Assembly (NCBI GenBank): GCA_014155875.1
Contig: JACEFZ010017415.1
Coordinates: 1,290,001 to 1,354,000 of the forward strand
Source of the DNA: Cepaea nemoralis
Lineage: Eukaryota; Mollusca; Gastropoda; Stylommatophora; Helicidae
DNA: 64,000 bases
Reading direction: 5' to 3'
Shown: positions 43,467 through 54,184 of the stretch, one piece after another
Numbering within the stretch: position 1 is the stretch's first letter
How the letters are laid out: every line of letters starts with the position of its first letter
Made by a program: the position numbers and the translations under genes
The notes under the pieces: generated by a model
Told to the model about the DNA's origin: nothing
Database searches by the model: none
The model's input: only the letters and a program-made list of their open reading frames with translations

Positions 43467-43800
43467 ATTCATTCTTACTAACTCTCACTATTGATATTGC
43501 ATGTAACTATCTTACTCTTAAGTTTAACATTAGATTCTAGATTTTAAACAGAGAACTATTCACAGGAACGGAGCATAATGGGGACGACCCATTGCTGTGA
43601 AGTTGGAACCGTGACTAACTAACTAACTAACTAACTAACTATTCATTCTCACTAACTCTCACTATTGATATTGCATGTAACTATATTACTCTTAAGTTTA
43701 ACATTAGATTCTAGATTGTTAAACAGAGAACTATTCATTCTCACTAACTCTCACTATTGATCTTGCTTGTAATTACATTAACTTTAACGGTAACATTAAA
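43467..43800. repeat. Triplicated 80-90-bp segment with an inserted CTAA-tailed fragment
   Basis: The segment CTCACTATTGATATTGCATG ... TAACATTAGATTCTAGATT ... AACAGAGAACTATTCA occurs three times: about 43467, 43643 and 43740 (last copy partial). A short fragment ending GTGACTAACTAACTAACTAA (about 43560-43638) sits between copies 1 and 2, with AACTATTCA on both sides. Confidence 0.75.
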
Positions 43801-44819
43801 TTCTATATTGATAAGTAAATAGCTTGTATGCATCTTATCATATGTGGTACAAAGAATGACGATTAATATATGCTAGGAATATAATTCTTAATTTGTGAAA
43901 TTTAATGCTGGTACGTGTACACATATTGTATTCCATTATACGTATAAGATAAGATAATATAATGTTGTGTGCTGTTATTGATCATAGGATAGGGATTTAT
44001 ATGTACCAAGGGCAGATCTGTTTTTGGAAGTATGAGACATTCGAGGCCATCAAAAGCTAGTCCATGGCCAACTTTAGATGCGTTCACTTGACCCGGCAGA
44101 ACGTTCACCTTGTCTTGCTGAATATATTTCACAGATTCACCACCTTGAGCATCAAACTGTTGAAATACGTCTGGAGCTTTGGCTAAAAGTACTTCAACAT
44201 TCTCCGCAACCCAATCTATGACGTGTGTGGTTAAATACCACTTAAATCAAACAGAAACATTATCTGTACTGCAGTGCTGGTCTTATTAATTTGGACATTC
44301 GAATATTATATTTCTATTGTGGACTAATAAGTTCAAACTGAAAGATCTGGAATGCGAAAACTTAGGAAAGGAAATTCTGGAATGTTATTTCACCGGAGGA
44401 AAAGAAACTGAAGGGAGAACTGACGAACTGATTGCCAACCCAGAGGACAAGACTCTTCAGTTAAGTGGCCACGTTTTACCATTGGCAAACATAACACCAG
44501 TCTAACAACATTCCCAAAGATTTTAGGCCTGCGAAGTGGTGTCTGTGATTTAAAACATTACAAGTGAAGTAGAGGACAGTAGTCCAAAAACACTATATTC
44601 AGACTTAGAATTCTTAGAGGATTGTTTAGATTTGAAAAAGGGTAGCGTTCACCCCTGATGTGTGTACAGGGCTGCCTCCCATGGAATGCCCAAAATGTGA
44701 TAATATATTAAAACTTAATGTTGTGAGTTTCAAAATTTACAAAACTTAGTTTGTTACCTTATCAAGTAACCTTAGTATAATTAGAGTGTGAAAAGATACG
44801 AAAGGATAGTAACTTTATA
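43801..44819. other. Intron, nothing recognised
   Basis: AT-rich; a few short ORFs without motifs. Confidence 0.4.
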
Positions 44820-44985
44820 TACGAGGGCCAGTCAATAAGTAAGTCACACAGTTCTGTGGGATGGCAGGTAAATGTAGTTGGTGTTTTCTATAGGTGTCAT
44901 TAGGTGACAGCAACATCGAACGTTATATTTCCGTTCATTAGGTGGCACTAGGTGTCTCATGCGCATGCGCAGCGCATAAACAAAA

Positions 44986-45534
44986 TGGCGACTGTACTTA
45001 TGGAGTGTAAAACCAAAGAGAAACATGCTGTTGTGCTTTTTTTGTGGGCAAAATGACTGCCTGCAAAGGACATTCATAAGGAAATGCTTCCTACTTATGC
45101 TGACAAATGTTTGTCCCGTAAAGCGGTGCATAGCTGGGTCGAAAAATTTTCTCAAGGACTCTCTAAAATTGTTGATGAAATTCGATCTGGTCGTCCTATT
45201 GAGATTCCAACAGAAGCATCTGTGCAGCGGGTGGCGGAGACGATTAGATGTGACAGGCGAGTAACGATAGACTCAGTAGCATCTGCAATAGGGTGCTCAC
45301 ATGATTCAGCATACAGCATAATGCATGATAGAGTAAAATTTAAGAAAGTGTTCTCAAGGTGGGTACCCAGACAATTGAAGGAGGAACACAAAATGAACCG
45401 ATTTGGCCTGTCCTTGCATCATCTCTGTCGATACGAAGATGAAGGAGAAGACATGTTGAACAGGATTGTTACTTGGGACGAATCATGGGTGCATCACTAC
45501 TAGCCCGAATCAAAGCGTGCTTCAATGCAATGGA
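44986..45534 (+). pseudogene. mariner transposase, N-terminal part
   Basis: The frame starts near MATVLMECKTKEKHAVV (44986). After a frameshift near 45040-45085 it continues MLPTYADKCLSRKAVHSWVE (helix-turn-helix) through VTWDESWVHHY, the first catalytic Asp, then a stop and PESKRASMQWKHPSS. The LINE insertion interrupts it here. Confidence 0.85.
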
Positions 45535-45546
45535 AACATCCTTCTT

Positions 45547-46584
45547 CGCTATCTGTGCTACCTTCTTGTTTTCCAACCATTGAAGAGAGAATACAAGTTT
45601 GCAGAGCATGCGCCTACCTCAGAGTTAATGCAAACACACAACATCCACTGCATATTGAAATTATGAAGGTGAAGGGCCGCAGGTTAAAAAGAGGACAGTC
45701 GTGGATGGGTCAAGCCAAAGACACTCTTCAACAGGTGTGTTCACTTGAGGACTTAGAACCTGGCGAGGAGTGGGTACAAGTGCTAACAGATTTCTGCACA
45801 TCCTTTTCAGTTTGCATCCAACTAGATAGAAAATGCAGAAAAGAAAATCCAGCTGCTGTGGAGGCTGAAGTACAAGCGTTGATTTTCGAGAATTTGCTAG
45901 ACGGTGATGCTGTCATCTACACAGATGGGTCGGTCGTCCGACATGTGAGAAGCTCATGGGCCTTTACGGCTCGGGCCAGAGGGAGAATTGTGAAGGAGGT
46001 CTCTGGTGCTTTCACTGAAACCACAAGTAGCCTGACTAGGGAAGTCATGGCAGTAAGTAAAGCAATAACATGGCTCGAGACACAGACATTCACTAGGGCA
46101 TGTTTCCTTAGCGACTCAATAAACATGATCAAGAGGATAGAGGAGGGGTCAATCCGAAAAGAATGGTTGCTGCCTCTGGAGCGGTCTCGGCTGGCAAAGA
46201 TTAGTTTCATCTTCGTGCCAGGACATGCGGGAGTACAAGGAAATGAGCGGGCTGACAAGCTCGCAGGTGAAGCTACGGTGGAGGGCGGATGCGCCATGGA
46301 CCAGGCTGACATTCTGAATGCTCTACGAGAAGTATGACTTTTGCGTGAACCAAGTGATGACTGTGAATCTACAAACATGGCCAGACTGCAAGAACAGCAA
46401 ATTAAAAGAGGTGTGGCCAAACAAGAACACTACGCAGGAAGCCAAAGAAGATTGATAAACCAACACAGAACTGGTGTCGTTAGCTGCTACATGCTGCGGG
46501 ATTTGCTGAGGAGGGGATCCAAGCACTTATGGACTGAATGGTTCGATGTGCAATGAGAATGATCTTTCAACTAACTAACTAACT
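45547..46584 (+). mobile_element. 5'-truncated I-type LINE nested in mariner
   Basis: The 1,038-bp insert ends with a (CTAA)n tail (46571-46584). It is flanked by a 12-bp target duplication AACATCCTTCTT (45535-45546 and 46585-46596). It belongs to the family of the 9.4-13.1 kb LINE. Confidence 0.93.
45660..46556 (+). pseudogene. LINE RNase H domain (nested copy)
   Basis: The frame includes VIYTDGSVVRHVRSSW (first Asp), ACFLSDSINMIKRIEEG and FVPGHAGVQGNERADKLAG, an intact set of RNase H motifs. A single in-frame TGA (46335-46337) lies in the tail between ALREV and REPSDDCEST, which then ends RRGSKHLWTEWFDVQ. Confidence 0.9.
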
Positions 46585-46596
46585 AACATCCTTCTT

Positions 46597-47051
46597 TGCC
46601 TTGTGTCCAAATATTCAAGGTTACGCCATCAGCAGGGAAGGTTATGCTGACAGTGTTCTGGGATTGTCAAGGAGTGCTTTTAACCAATTTCAAGAAGAAA
46701 GGTGACAATGTGAATTCTGGATCATACTGTGAAGTTCTATCATTGCTTCATGATGCAAATCGAAGAAAACGTCCAGGACTGCTGACTCATGACAATGCCA
46801 GACCACATACGGCTTGATTAACTCAGGAGAAAATTAACCAACTAAGGTGGGACGTTTTGGAACATTTACCTTACAGCCCCGACTTAGCCCCTAGTGATTT
46901 CCACCTTTTTAGTCCACTGAAAACCCATCTTGGCAGGAGACATTTTGCGAATGACGCCAAAGTTGAATGTGAAGTGAGAACGTGGTTTAGAAAACAGAGC
47001 ACGCAGTTCTATGCAGCCAGTTTGGGAGGACTTATAAAACGATGTGCATAA
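46597..47051 (+). pseudogene. mariner transposase, C-terminal part
   Basis: It resumes after the LINE: PSAGKVMLTVFWDCQGVLL, LLTHDNARPHTA (second Asp motif), a stop, then LEHLPYSPDLAPSDFHLFSP (third Asp) and FVxxASLGGLIKRCA-type end. A stop at 46815-46817 and the nested LINE make it non-functional. Confidence 0.88.
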
Positions 47052-47176
47052 ATGTTGGTGGAAATTATGTTAAAAAATAAAGGGACAATGTATGACTAAA
47101 AATAAACTGGTTTCAAGTTATCATATTTAGTTATTTTTCTACAGCCATTTGTGACTTACTTATCGATTTCCCCTCG

Positions 47177-48305
47177 TGCATTAATCTGTCTTTCTCCGTG
47201 TCTGTGAGAGTGGATCAGATTTGGGGGGCTCAAACTTTTATATAGGCAAAGTAGCTGGAGAATCTTGGTATACGGTCTTATTCTAAGTACTGTTGGTCAC
47301 CATTCCTCTCCTTCCTGTCACTGTTAGAAGTCTTGACCAGTTCTGGGACCTTTTGAAATCATAAGTCTAGAATTGCAAGCCATTTAATCGCTTCTTCTGC
47401 AGTGGATAGATTTTCTACTCTTAGGAAGTCTATTCTGTATCTACTTTGATATATGCTCTATCATCACAGCATATGCTATGCTACAATAATTCTTAAATAT
47501 ATATAGTGCTTTTATTGTAAGGTCAGCAATTAACAGCAGTAATTTTCAATGAAAAGTTTACTTAAGATGAACATTTGTATTCTGAAAGCTGATTTTGGAC
47601 AGCTTTTTGAAGATGTGTTTGCTAGGGTGTCAAGAGGATGCCGAAGACAGGAAATGTCAGAGCAAGGAGAAAAGTTAAAAACTACAAATATGTCACAAGC
47701 TACAACATAAAAGATGTCAAGATGTGACAATGAAATATGTTACAATGTTAAACACTGTAGCACATAAAATAATAGTAGAAATATACTAACATTAGCAATG
47801 AAACAAATAACTAACAATACTGAAGTTATATGAGATGAAGGGTTAAACTAAAGAGATATTTTAACAACATCAAATATTTCACACACACTTCTTTCTTTGA
47901 AAGGTATTCTTTGTGAGCTTTTAAATCAACTCAAATATTAGATGCCACAGAGAATAACAAGCATACTCACCTAATAATCCAACAATGAAAGAAGAGATGA
48001 CTTTTTCTAACTTTTTAACACTTGCATGTTTTAATAACATTTAGCCATTGTAGCTGAAACATTATATTCAGGCAAAACCAGTAACTAACCCTAAGAGTAT
48101 ACTTAAGACATGAGATCAAATGCTCTTCTCTGTCTTCACTTTGAAATGTATTCTGTCTTTCAATGTGTAGATACTTTGTTTCATCATTGTCAAGCAGTAG
48201 AGCACATCTGAGATGGACATCATTGATCCATGATTTAGGGGTGGGCTGATGAGTGCCAGAGACACTCCCACTTCACAGTTATTGTCATCAGCTTGTTGTG
48301 CCAGA
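47177..48305. other. Intron, nothing recognised
   Basis: AT-rich with no recognisable motif. Confidence 0.4.
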
Positions 48306-48309
48306 ACTT

Positions 48310-48545
48310 TGCTCCCCATAACAGTCTTTCAAAGTGTCTCTGCCATACCCCAGGTGCCCTGCCTCTGTTTGCTGTCATGTATCAATTATCTGTCACATCT
48401 TGAATTCATCTACATAGTGGTCCTTCTCATCTCCACTTCCCCAGTTCACCTCCCTCCATTGTTATCAGTTCCAGACATCCAGGTCTTTTTACATTCCCAA
48501 AATACTTACATTTTCCTCAATTTAATTTCAACACCTACACCGTAT
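48310..48545 (-). pseudogene. Possible RTE-like LINE remnant
   Basis: The plus-strand text CCTCCCTCCATTGTTATCAG ... CCAAAATACTTACATTTTCC resembles the 29.4-29.6 kb RTE-like copy (CCCTCCATTACTGTTCTC ... CCAAAATATTTCAATTTTC). It is weak and decayed. Confidence 0.35.
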
Positions 48546-49171
48546 AGAACTAACATTTTGACTTCTCGTCCTTGACATGAGGACATAAATTACAAGTACT
48601 TCAGAAGTAGGATATGGTTCATCTGATAGCGAGGTTCACTGGTAATAAGGAAAACTAATGCACACACAAACATCAGTCCAATGTACACCGCTGTAGTATC
48701 AACTACTGGTAGTAGCAGCACATGTAAGGACATGCTTGAGTTCAGAGCAAGCAATTTTAATTTTAATATTGCAATTCACACTTTTATTACTTGTCTTTCT
48801 TTTGGTACCCATCATTCATCTATGACCCAATTACAGACTACACTTGTTTGATGGCCTGTTGGTCATGTCTTTGAATTCCCATTGATGCAGATTTTAAAAC
48901 CCACCTGGGTTCCCAGGTCAACCCGGCCTATAATGAGTATCAAACAATGTCCTGGGAAGTCAAGATGGCCACCATATTTACTGCATCACCCACTGAGTAC
49001 TGATTGGTCTGTTATCATATACCCAATACATCCAGGGCTTGTAAAATGGTCCTTTTCTGACTTACTTTTTGTACTATTCTTTTTTCTTTCACCTTAATGT
49101 TCTAACTCATTTACTCCTACAGCTGTTTAAACTGCTCTGCACATCATGAAGAAAGACAATGTACTCCTCCA

Positions 49172-49252
49172 CAATGTATAACATTAGAAGGCACAGAAGC
49201 TATCCTGTTAACCCAACATTAGAAGGCACAGAAGCCATCAAATTAACCTAAC
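49172..49252. repeat. Tandem duplication, about 38-bp units
   Basis: AACATTAGAAGGCACAGAAG is repeated with the following CYATC..TTAACCY.AACAT. Confidence 0.8.
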
Positions 49253-49329
49253 ATAAGCAAACAGGAGAATAGCATTAATTGTCAAGCAAATGACGATTTC
49301 TAGTGATATACTGCAATGATAATACACAC

Positions 49330-49555
49330 CTGTATTTAAGATGGTACTGGCTATTTGGCAACCATGGTGCTCTGACCGTGTGGTTCGGCTGAAAATTGTG
49401 CTCAACAACTGTAACCCCAGCGTCTGCGTCTTTATTCATTTCACAATACACATAAGTACTGTTAAGTGGGCCTGGTCCATCAACATCAATCAAATACACT
49501 CCATTAGCCAGATATCCCATGCGATGGTATTCCTCACATGTCGCTGCATACTTTG
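49330..49555 (-). CDS. CNTNAP-like: CNTNAP-like exon, fibrinogen-like module (start)
   Basis: The acceptor is CTTTATCATTAG and the donor is AAATACAG|GTGTGT. The exon starts with two bases and ends with two. The frame reads [40 protein letters not shown] and [15 protein letters not shown], ending HLKY. The C-x-x-Y, G-x-Y-x-ID-x-DG-x-GP and VYC-x-M signatures are diagnostic for the CNTNAP / Nrx-IV fibrinogen-like module, right after EGF1. This is the strongest single identification of the host gene. Length is 226 bp. Confidence 0.93.
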
Positions 49556-49639
49556 CTAATGATAAAGAGAACAGTGAAAACATACAAATACAATAGTAGC
49601 AATTAATTGTTTGTAATTTTCTTTTATATTTAACATGTC

Positions 49640-49862
49640 ACATTTCCTTTACAGGACATTGTGATCAACCCCAAGTTGATTTTCTATAAAATGTTACTGT
49701 CATTAGTTTGCCATTGCTGTCTGAATGAGAAATAAAAATTTAAGTCCAACTGACTGCTGTGTGGAATGAACTCACTACCGCACTGTCAACACACAGGAAG
49801 TTGTAAATGTGAGTGTTGTAAACCTCTTGGTCACATTGATCTCTCTGTGATATAGCCAGCAG
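49640..49862 (-). repeat. tRNA-derived SINE, family E copy
   Basis: On the minus strand: GTGACCAAGAGGTTTACAAC (box A), GAGTTCATTCC (decayed box B), GACAGCAATGGCAAACTAAT and the 3' end GATCACAATGTCCTGTAAAGG. Confidence 0.75.
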
Positions 49863-50390
49863 AATATTACTACACTTTCTTGCATTGTTTCATCCCATGG
49901 AATTTATCTTGTTATCAGCTGGGATCAGTTTTATAGCCCGTAACTATGCCTGATTTTCAGCTTTAAAAAAGTCTGGTTAAATTTAAGCTCTGTGTCTACA
50001 AATAACTTAGAATGAATAGTTAATGGGCAGTGCTGGCTCACCAGGTGGGGTAGGATCCAACTGGCTAAATTCTCCCCGAAACTGTGTCCGGCCTAGCCAT
50101 TTGGCAGTATATTACATATTATGCAAAAAATAAATAAGAGAATTCATGGGATTTATTCATTTAGTATACAACTTGGAATCATTACTGTCAGCTAGACCTG
50201 GATAAGCACATCTCTGGCAACAAACAGCACAGTTTAAGATATGTGCACCCGAGTGTTTTTTTTTTTACAGATCTCTATTCATATCCTGGCACCGTGATGC
50301 AAACAGAAATAGAAAAGAAGAGCAACCTTGAATTCATTCTTAAATATAACCACTTTTAGAATCTGTAGCCAAAAAAGTGAATATTCTTAC

Positions 50391-50518
50391 AAAAATGGCA
50401 AGCCCTTCCTTCATAATGTCCATGTGGACATAAACAGTAAACCCCATCCCAGTCAGATAAGCACCGTGATCCATGTTCACATATGTTCTTCTCAGCGCAA
50501 TGATCTGCCAACTGACAT
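50391..50518 (-). CDS. CNTNAP-like: CNTNAP-like exon, EGF module 1
   Basis: The acceptor is CTCCTATTGCAG and the donor is CCATTTTT|GTAAGA. The exon starts with one base and ends with one. The frame reads [19 protein letters not shown] then [21 protein letters not shown]. Its six-cysteine pattern C-x5-C-x5-C-x5-C-x8-C-x1-C-x8-C contains one extra leading Cys and is a compact EGF repeat, as found between LamG2 and the fibrinogen-like module of CNTNAPs. It joins in phase to both neighbours. Length is 128 bp. The true frame differs from the longest ORF across it. Confidence 0.9.
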
Positions 50519-50849
50519 CTGCAATAGGAGATGAAATCAGAACAATGTTAGATATGTTGATCTTCATCACAACTCCACTCTGAAACATGTGACTACTTTA
50601 TCATATATAATAAATAAAGACTACCTATAGGAGTCCAAGCTATAAGACACTATCAGGTAAAAGTAGTTCCATAGCACATTCTGTCTGTGTGTGTGAAGTG
50701 TTAGGCCTTCACACATTCTAGGCCACACCATATGAAGTAGAACACCCAGTTCCCTTTCTCATCACCTTATACCTAGACAATTCCCAGAACATTACGACAA
50801 TTGCCAGGTACCCATTTTAATAAGGCTGGATTGACCTCAGAGCCGTACT

Positions 50850-50965
50850 GATTGAAAAAACGAGAATTCTACCTGTGCTGGGAATTGAACCCATACCACT
50901 GTCTTGGCAGGCAAGCTCATTCATGATGTCATGAGTCTGAAATAAGCCTCCTGTATCACTTATTG
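50850..50965 (-). repeat. tRNA-like SINE fragment
   Basis: The minus strand reads GCTTGCCTGCCAAGACAGTG then GTATGGGTTCAATTCCCAGC, a good box B (GGTTCAATTCC). Family boundaries are not clear. Confidence 0.5.
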
Positions 50966-51378
50966 TATCATTTACCACATCAATGACTAGATTACAATGG
51001 CTCTTCATTGTTGCAAGCATTTTCTTGATCTTTGATGTGACATCAATATAATTAAATCAATTAAAAGGAGCATTTAATGGGCTGTAGTTATTCCAGATAA
51101 TGGAAAGCATGAGTGGTGATGAATGTATAATCATAAAAAAATGACGTAGAGGCCTGTACTTGGATAGTTTAAATAACTCGTTTATGCAGAGGCACAGAGG
51201 CAAAGAAAAGGCTGGAGAACAGTTTATTAGACAGCTCTACATAGGCTCAATAGAGAAGCTTGTGATGTACCACAAGTAAACATGTTGCAAGGAATGGATT
51301 CATTTCCAGTTAATATAAAACCAACCGACATGTGGACTCTCAGCTAGAAGCAAGTGTCACAAAGTATTCTGTATCTTC

Positions 51379-51615
51379 TATAGTGTGGCGGAGTGGGAGG
51401 CCACCTGCCCCATACAATGAAGGTCACTGGTTTGTTTTCAGACTCTGTCATTCAGTTCATCAGTGCAATTTATTTCAGAGAACCCTGAGGCTCATCACTG
51501 GAGCTCTGTACGACACTTTCAGCAGGACAATTTGCAGAAAGAAGACTGAGCCATATGGGATAGAACCCAGTGCAATGAAATGGATCCGCTTAACTTTAAC
51601 CCCTTTCTACAGTGT
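51379..51615 (+). repeat. tRNA-derived SINE, family C copy 2
   Basis: TAGTGTGGCGGAGTGGGAGG (box A) and GGTCACTGGTTTGTTTTC (decayed box B). The body GCAGAAAGAAGACTGAGCCA then TATGGGATAGAACCCAGTGC matches 43.15-43.38 kb. Confidence 0.72.
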
Positions 51616-51679
51616 GAAATGATATTCTTTTATAGGATGCAACAAATAAATCTGATCATGACTTAGAGTGTCTGGTATG

Positions 51680-52945
51680 TATTCTCTCTCACTGCAGATT
51701 TCTACACGTGTACCTTGAGCTTTCTGTGCATCATACTCATGTGCTTATAACAAACGCTCAAAAAGGTCTGTCAGCAATGAGGGTCATGGCAACCTCCAAT
51801 ATTGAGCAAAGACTGCTAGTATTTATGTTCCAAGGACTGGTACTTTCACCCATTGAGAATGCACTGGTCATCTTCACTCTCAGCCCTACACAGATTGAAA
51901 GACTTCAAAAGATACACAAAATAAACCATGCGCATAATTGTGGTCGGCACGAGAGACACCTGCTTGTCAGCTATGAGATACCTCCTTGACTTTTCGATCA
52001 TGAACCACAGGATCAAGACATAGAGGGCTCATGCATATTTGAAAATAATTGCAACTGAGCAGCACCCTCAGCATCAAGCTCTATTCTAAGAAGATGGTGA
52101 CAGGCTAAAGAGGGGCAAATCATGGGTTGGTCGGGTGAAAGATGTCAGGCAGGTTTGCAACCTTACGAATATCAACCCCAGCAAGGAATAGGTGCCTGTG
52201 CTTCCAGCACTTACTGCATCCTTCTCCTGCATTGTCATTCTTGACAAGAGGTGTAGAGAACAGAATCCTGTTGCTGTCAATGCAGAGGTCAACGCACTTA
52301 TCAGTAAAAATTCAGATGATTCCAATGTGCTCATCTATACACATGATCTGTTATATAGCAGCAAAAAAGTGTGTGGCATTCAAGAAACCAGTAGTGCACA
52401 CTGTATGACCATCGAAGTGATGGCAGTAACATGGGCTTTCATATGGCTGGAATCACAGAACTATACCAACATTTGTGTACTAGGTGATTAAATGAGTATG
52501 ATCCAAAAGATTGAGACAGGTTCTGTATGCAGACAGTGAATTGAATGGATGTGGAAGTTTATTGTATGTAGAGTCATCTTTATCTGTGTTCCAGGGGAGT
52601 TTAGGGAAATGAATGGGCTGATAAACTTGTTTTGTGCCAGTGTTATTAACACCCTTAGAAAGTGGAAGATTTTGAAGCCAGTGAATCCACTTTGTTGTCC
52701 AGAATGAGAGACTTGAAAGTTAGAATTGGCATGGCCAGACATGAAAGGCACATGAGGAGAATGAGGGGGGCCACATCAACCAACACAGAACTGGCACCAT
52801 TAGCTGCCGTACACTGATGCAGATGTTGGGGGGAGGATCTGAGCACCTATAGAGTAGTCTGGAGTGCAAGGATGATACTTCAACAGATTAACTAGCTAGC
52901 TAGCTAACTAACTAATGAACTAATGAACTAACTAACTAACTAACT
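51680..52945 (+). pseudogene. I-type LINE fragment: RT thumb and RNase H, CTAA tail
   Basis: Plus-strand frames: NAQKGLSAMRVMATSNIEQR (RT thumb, about 51750), then SFSCIVILDKRCREQNPVAV, VLIYTHDLLYSS (first Asp motif, DG changed to HD), VMAVTWAFIWLESQNYTNIC. The distal half is badly decayed. The tail is CTAG/CTAA-rich (about 52888-52945). It is the same subfamily as the 1.7-2.9 kb copy by protein similarity. Confidence 0.78.
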
Positions 52946-53089
52946 CTAAGTGTTGACGCTTGCTTGATAATACTCAGTAGACTGAGGTAGGTGAATATTG
53001 TGGGATCAACTGTGGTAGGGAACCTCACACATTTAGATATCTTTCTATCATGTGGGAGTCTGAGCGCATATGGGCATGTCCTGAGTGTC

Positions 53090-53420
53090 ATGATGCGGTG
53101 TTTATCTACATCGCAAAGACACATCAAGGACAGCGAATACAAACAAACATTAGGTATTAACAGCTGTAGGCATTATTAAATCACTCATTTAAAATCATTG
53201 AGACTATGGTTGACCTTTGTATATATTCATATTAACGTTTGAAGGTGAATGAAGAGGAAAAAACCTATGGGAAAAGACAAAATGAAATTTATGGTACTGT
53301 TCAAGATTAAATGGGAATTAGAGAAATTAGCCTTATAAGGGAAAATATCAAGCAACAGAAACACAGTAAGATGGAGAAAGATTTATCAGGAAAGCTTAAA
53401 CAGCTGAAGAGCAAATAATA
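53090..53420 (+). pseudogene. RTE-like LINE remnant
   Basis: GGTATTAACAGCTGTAGGCAT resembles the remnant at 23.87 kb, followed by WELEKLAL-type reading and GKISSNRNTVRWRKIY. Very decayed. Confidence 0.45.
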
Positions 53421-54176
53421 ATATGTGCAACATCACCTTCATCAACATAACAGACAACATAGAGGATTCGAGAGTTATGATTGTTAATATCTGTTCCAAA
53501 TACTAGACTTCTGAAGAAGGTATTTCACAGGAAAATACAAGCAAATTGGCACTGACAGAAATTTAGAATATTTATGAAATGACTTAAATCATGGAAACAC
53601 ACAGATAGCAAAAGACACTGATAAAGCTCAAGCAATCTTTTTGCAATATTGTAATCTGCATATTGTTTCATAATGAATCTGGACATAACACAGTAAGAGA
53701 TGTATTGTTGGTGCAACAAGGTAGAGACACAATTTGGAAACACAAGTCATGAATTAATGGTTATGTTAAACAGTCCAAGGACTGATGAAGTCATCTGATC
53801 ATGTTCCACCACTATCTCCTGCTCTCAGCAATTCTCTTCAGCTCAGCAAAAGTCTGTGCCTCAATGTCCTGGATGCTTTTCACCTGTATGTACCTACATA
53901 TTTTTTGCTTGCTATGAACACAACAGCAGACACGTATGATGTTTAAAAACTTGACTTAAAAAAGAACAAAATGACCAGTCATTGGCAATAGTCATCAGAT
54001 GTAAGGACAACACAGTCCAATAACAGTTTTATCCTGCTGAGAAAAGTGAATGTGCAAATAGTGTTGAGGTCTGGGCAATGCTTTCATTTGTAGTATCAAG
54101 TTCACTCTACATAAGTCCTTTTCGCTCCTCATAAAAAATCAAAACAGAAGTCTGAGATAGACAAAGGAAGAAGGAA
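53421..54176. other. Intron, nothing recognised
   Basis: AT-rich; no motif seen. Confidence 0.4.
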
Positions 54177-54184
54177 GAAGAAAG

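Larger units (their letters stand above)
44822..47176 (+). mobile_element. mariner transposon split by a nested LINE
   Basis: The left TIR, CGAGGGCCAGTCAATAAGTA, and the right TIR (reverse complement CGAGGGGAAATCGATAAGTA) both continue AGTCACA. The left flank is TA (44820-44821); the right flank is TG, probably a mutated TA. Removing the nested LINE and one target-site copy (45535-46584) leaves about 1.3 kb, the normal mariner size. Confidence 0.9.

Noticed and set aside
45084..45503. A host gene encoding a helix-turn-helix protein (SETMAR-like)
   Set aside because: TIRs, the TA site and the C-terminal half beyond the nested LINE show it is a mariner transposase fragment.
50340..50588. 82-codon minus-strand ORF over the EGF exon
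   Set aside because: It is in the wrong frame; the exon frame with the six-cysteine pattern and matching splice phases is a different one.
43151..52945. Tandem GTAA/CTAA repeats as telomere-like arrays
   Set aside because: The motif is CTAA (not CCCTAA/TTAGGG), short, and each array sits at a retroelement 3' end.
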